A stretch of 5,605 nt of DNA from contig CAKPDO010000058.1 in assembly GCA_934148985.1 (NCBI GenBank), forward strand, positions 1-5,605, in the 5' to 3' direction. A model generated the notes under the pieces. The model was not told the DNA's origin, searched no databases, and saw only the letters and a list, made by a program, of their open reading frames with translations. The position numbers were made by a program, and so were the translations under genes. Of the stretch, positions 5,430 to 5,605 are shown piece by piece. The stretch comes from an uncultured Clostridia bacterium (GTDB lineage: Bacteria; Bacillota; Clostridia; TANB77; CAG-508). Positions within the stretch are counted from its first letter, which is position 1. The number at the start of each line of letters is the position of its first letter.

Positions 5430-5506
5430 TGGCGACCTGGAACGGGCTCGAACCGTCGACCTCCGCCGTGACAGGGCGGCATTCTAACCAACTGAACTAC
5501 CAGGCC
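5430..5506 (-). tRNA. tRNA-Asp (anticodon GTC)
   Basis: 77 bases with encoded CCA. The acceptor GGCCTGG pairs with CCAGGTC (one G-U). The anticodon stem CCGCC/GGCGG encloses CTGTCAC, anticodon GTC. It has G73 as expected for tRNA-Asp. This tRNA is a queuosine substrate (G34). Confidence 0.97.
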
Positions 5507-5515
5507 GTAAAAAGA

Positions 5516-5591
5516 TGGTGGTCGTTATAGGGCTCGAACCTATGACCCCCTGCTTGTAAGGCAGATGCTCTCCCAGCTGAGCTAAACGACC
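5516..5591 (-). tRNA. tRNA-Val (anticodon TAC)
   Basis: 76 bases with encoded CCA. The acceptor GGTCGTT pairs fully with AACGACC. The anticodon stem TCTGC/GCAGG encloses CTTACAA, anticodon TAC. It is the first tRNA visible in the cluster; the promoter, and possibly more tRNAs, lie beyond the right edge. Confidence 0.97.
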
Positions 5592-5605
5592 ATTTCCTTT
5601 TGACA

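Noticed and set aside
5040..5471. Open frames across the tRNA cluster (minus 5040-5393, plus 5244-5471)
   Set aside because: They are translated through well-formed tRNA genes and are not protein-coding.

Overview
The window is AT-rich, uses the standard code, and carries strong Shine-Dalgarno sites, sigma-A type promoters and tRNAs with encoded CCA ends. The L,D-transpeptidase and the small conserved helical protein look most like clostridial (Bacillota) proteins. I infer a low-GC Clostridia-type bacterium. No mobile element, CRISPR array, rRNA or integrase is visible.

Layout, left to right. (1) On the minus strand lies an operon-like run: a patatin-like lipid hydrolase (2078-2932), a membrane-anchored YkuD L,D-transpeptidase (864-2036), and a QueH epoxyqueuosine reductase whose reading frame continues into a GNAT acetyltransferase domain and leaves the window at base 1. 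Gaps are about 40 bases and hold Shine-Dalgarno sites but no terminator, so co-transcription is likely. (2) Upstream of patatin is a 146-residue helical protein (2998-3438) with an internal two-fold repeat. It is separated from patatin by a 15-bp hairpin terminator whose loop overlaps a plausible -10 box for patatin. (3) On the plus strand is an isolated 81-codon gene (3607-3852). It has its own near-consensus promoter, a 5' leader hairpin, a strong Shine-Dalgarno site and a strong terminator. I cannot assign it to a family. (4) On the minus strand is a 370-residue protein of unknown function (3917-5029) with a glycine-rich membrane-hairpin-like segment and a charged tail. (5) On the minus strand is a five-tRNA cluster in the order Val(TAC), Asp(GTC), Phe(GAA), His(GTG), Gln(TTG), closed by a terminator.

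How they fit together: the named genes are housekeeping or envelope functions, covering tRNA modification and supply, peptidoglycan cross-linking and lipid hydrolysis. QueH acts in the pathway that modifies tRNAs such as the Asp and His tRNAs encoded here, but nothing in the sequence links their expression. The least explained items are the self-contained 81-aa gene, the 370-aa membrane-associated protein, and the QueH-GNAT fusion. I see no defence or mobile system here and do not claim one.
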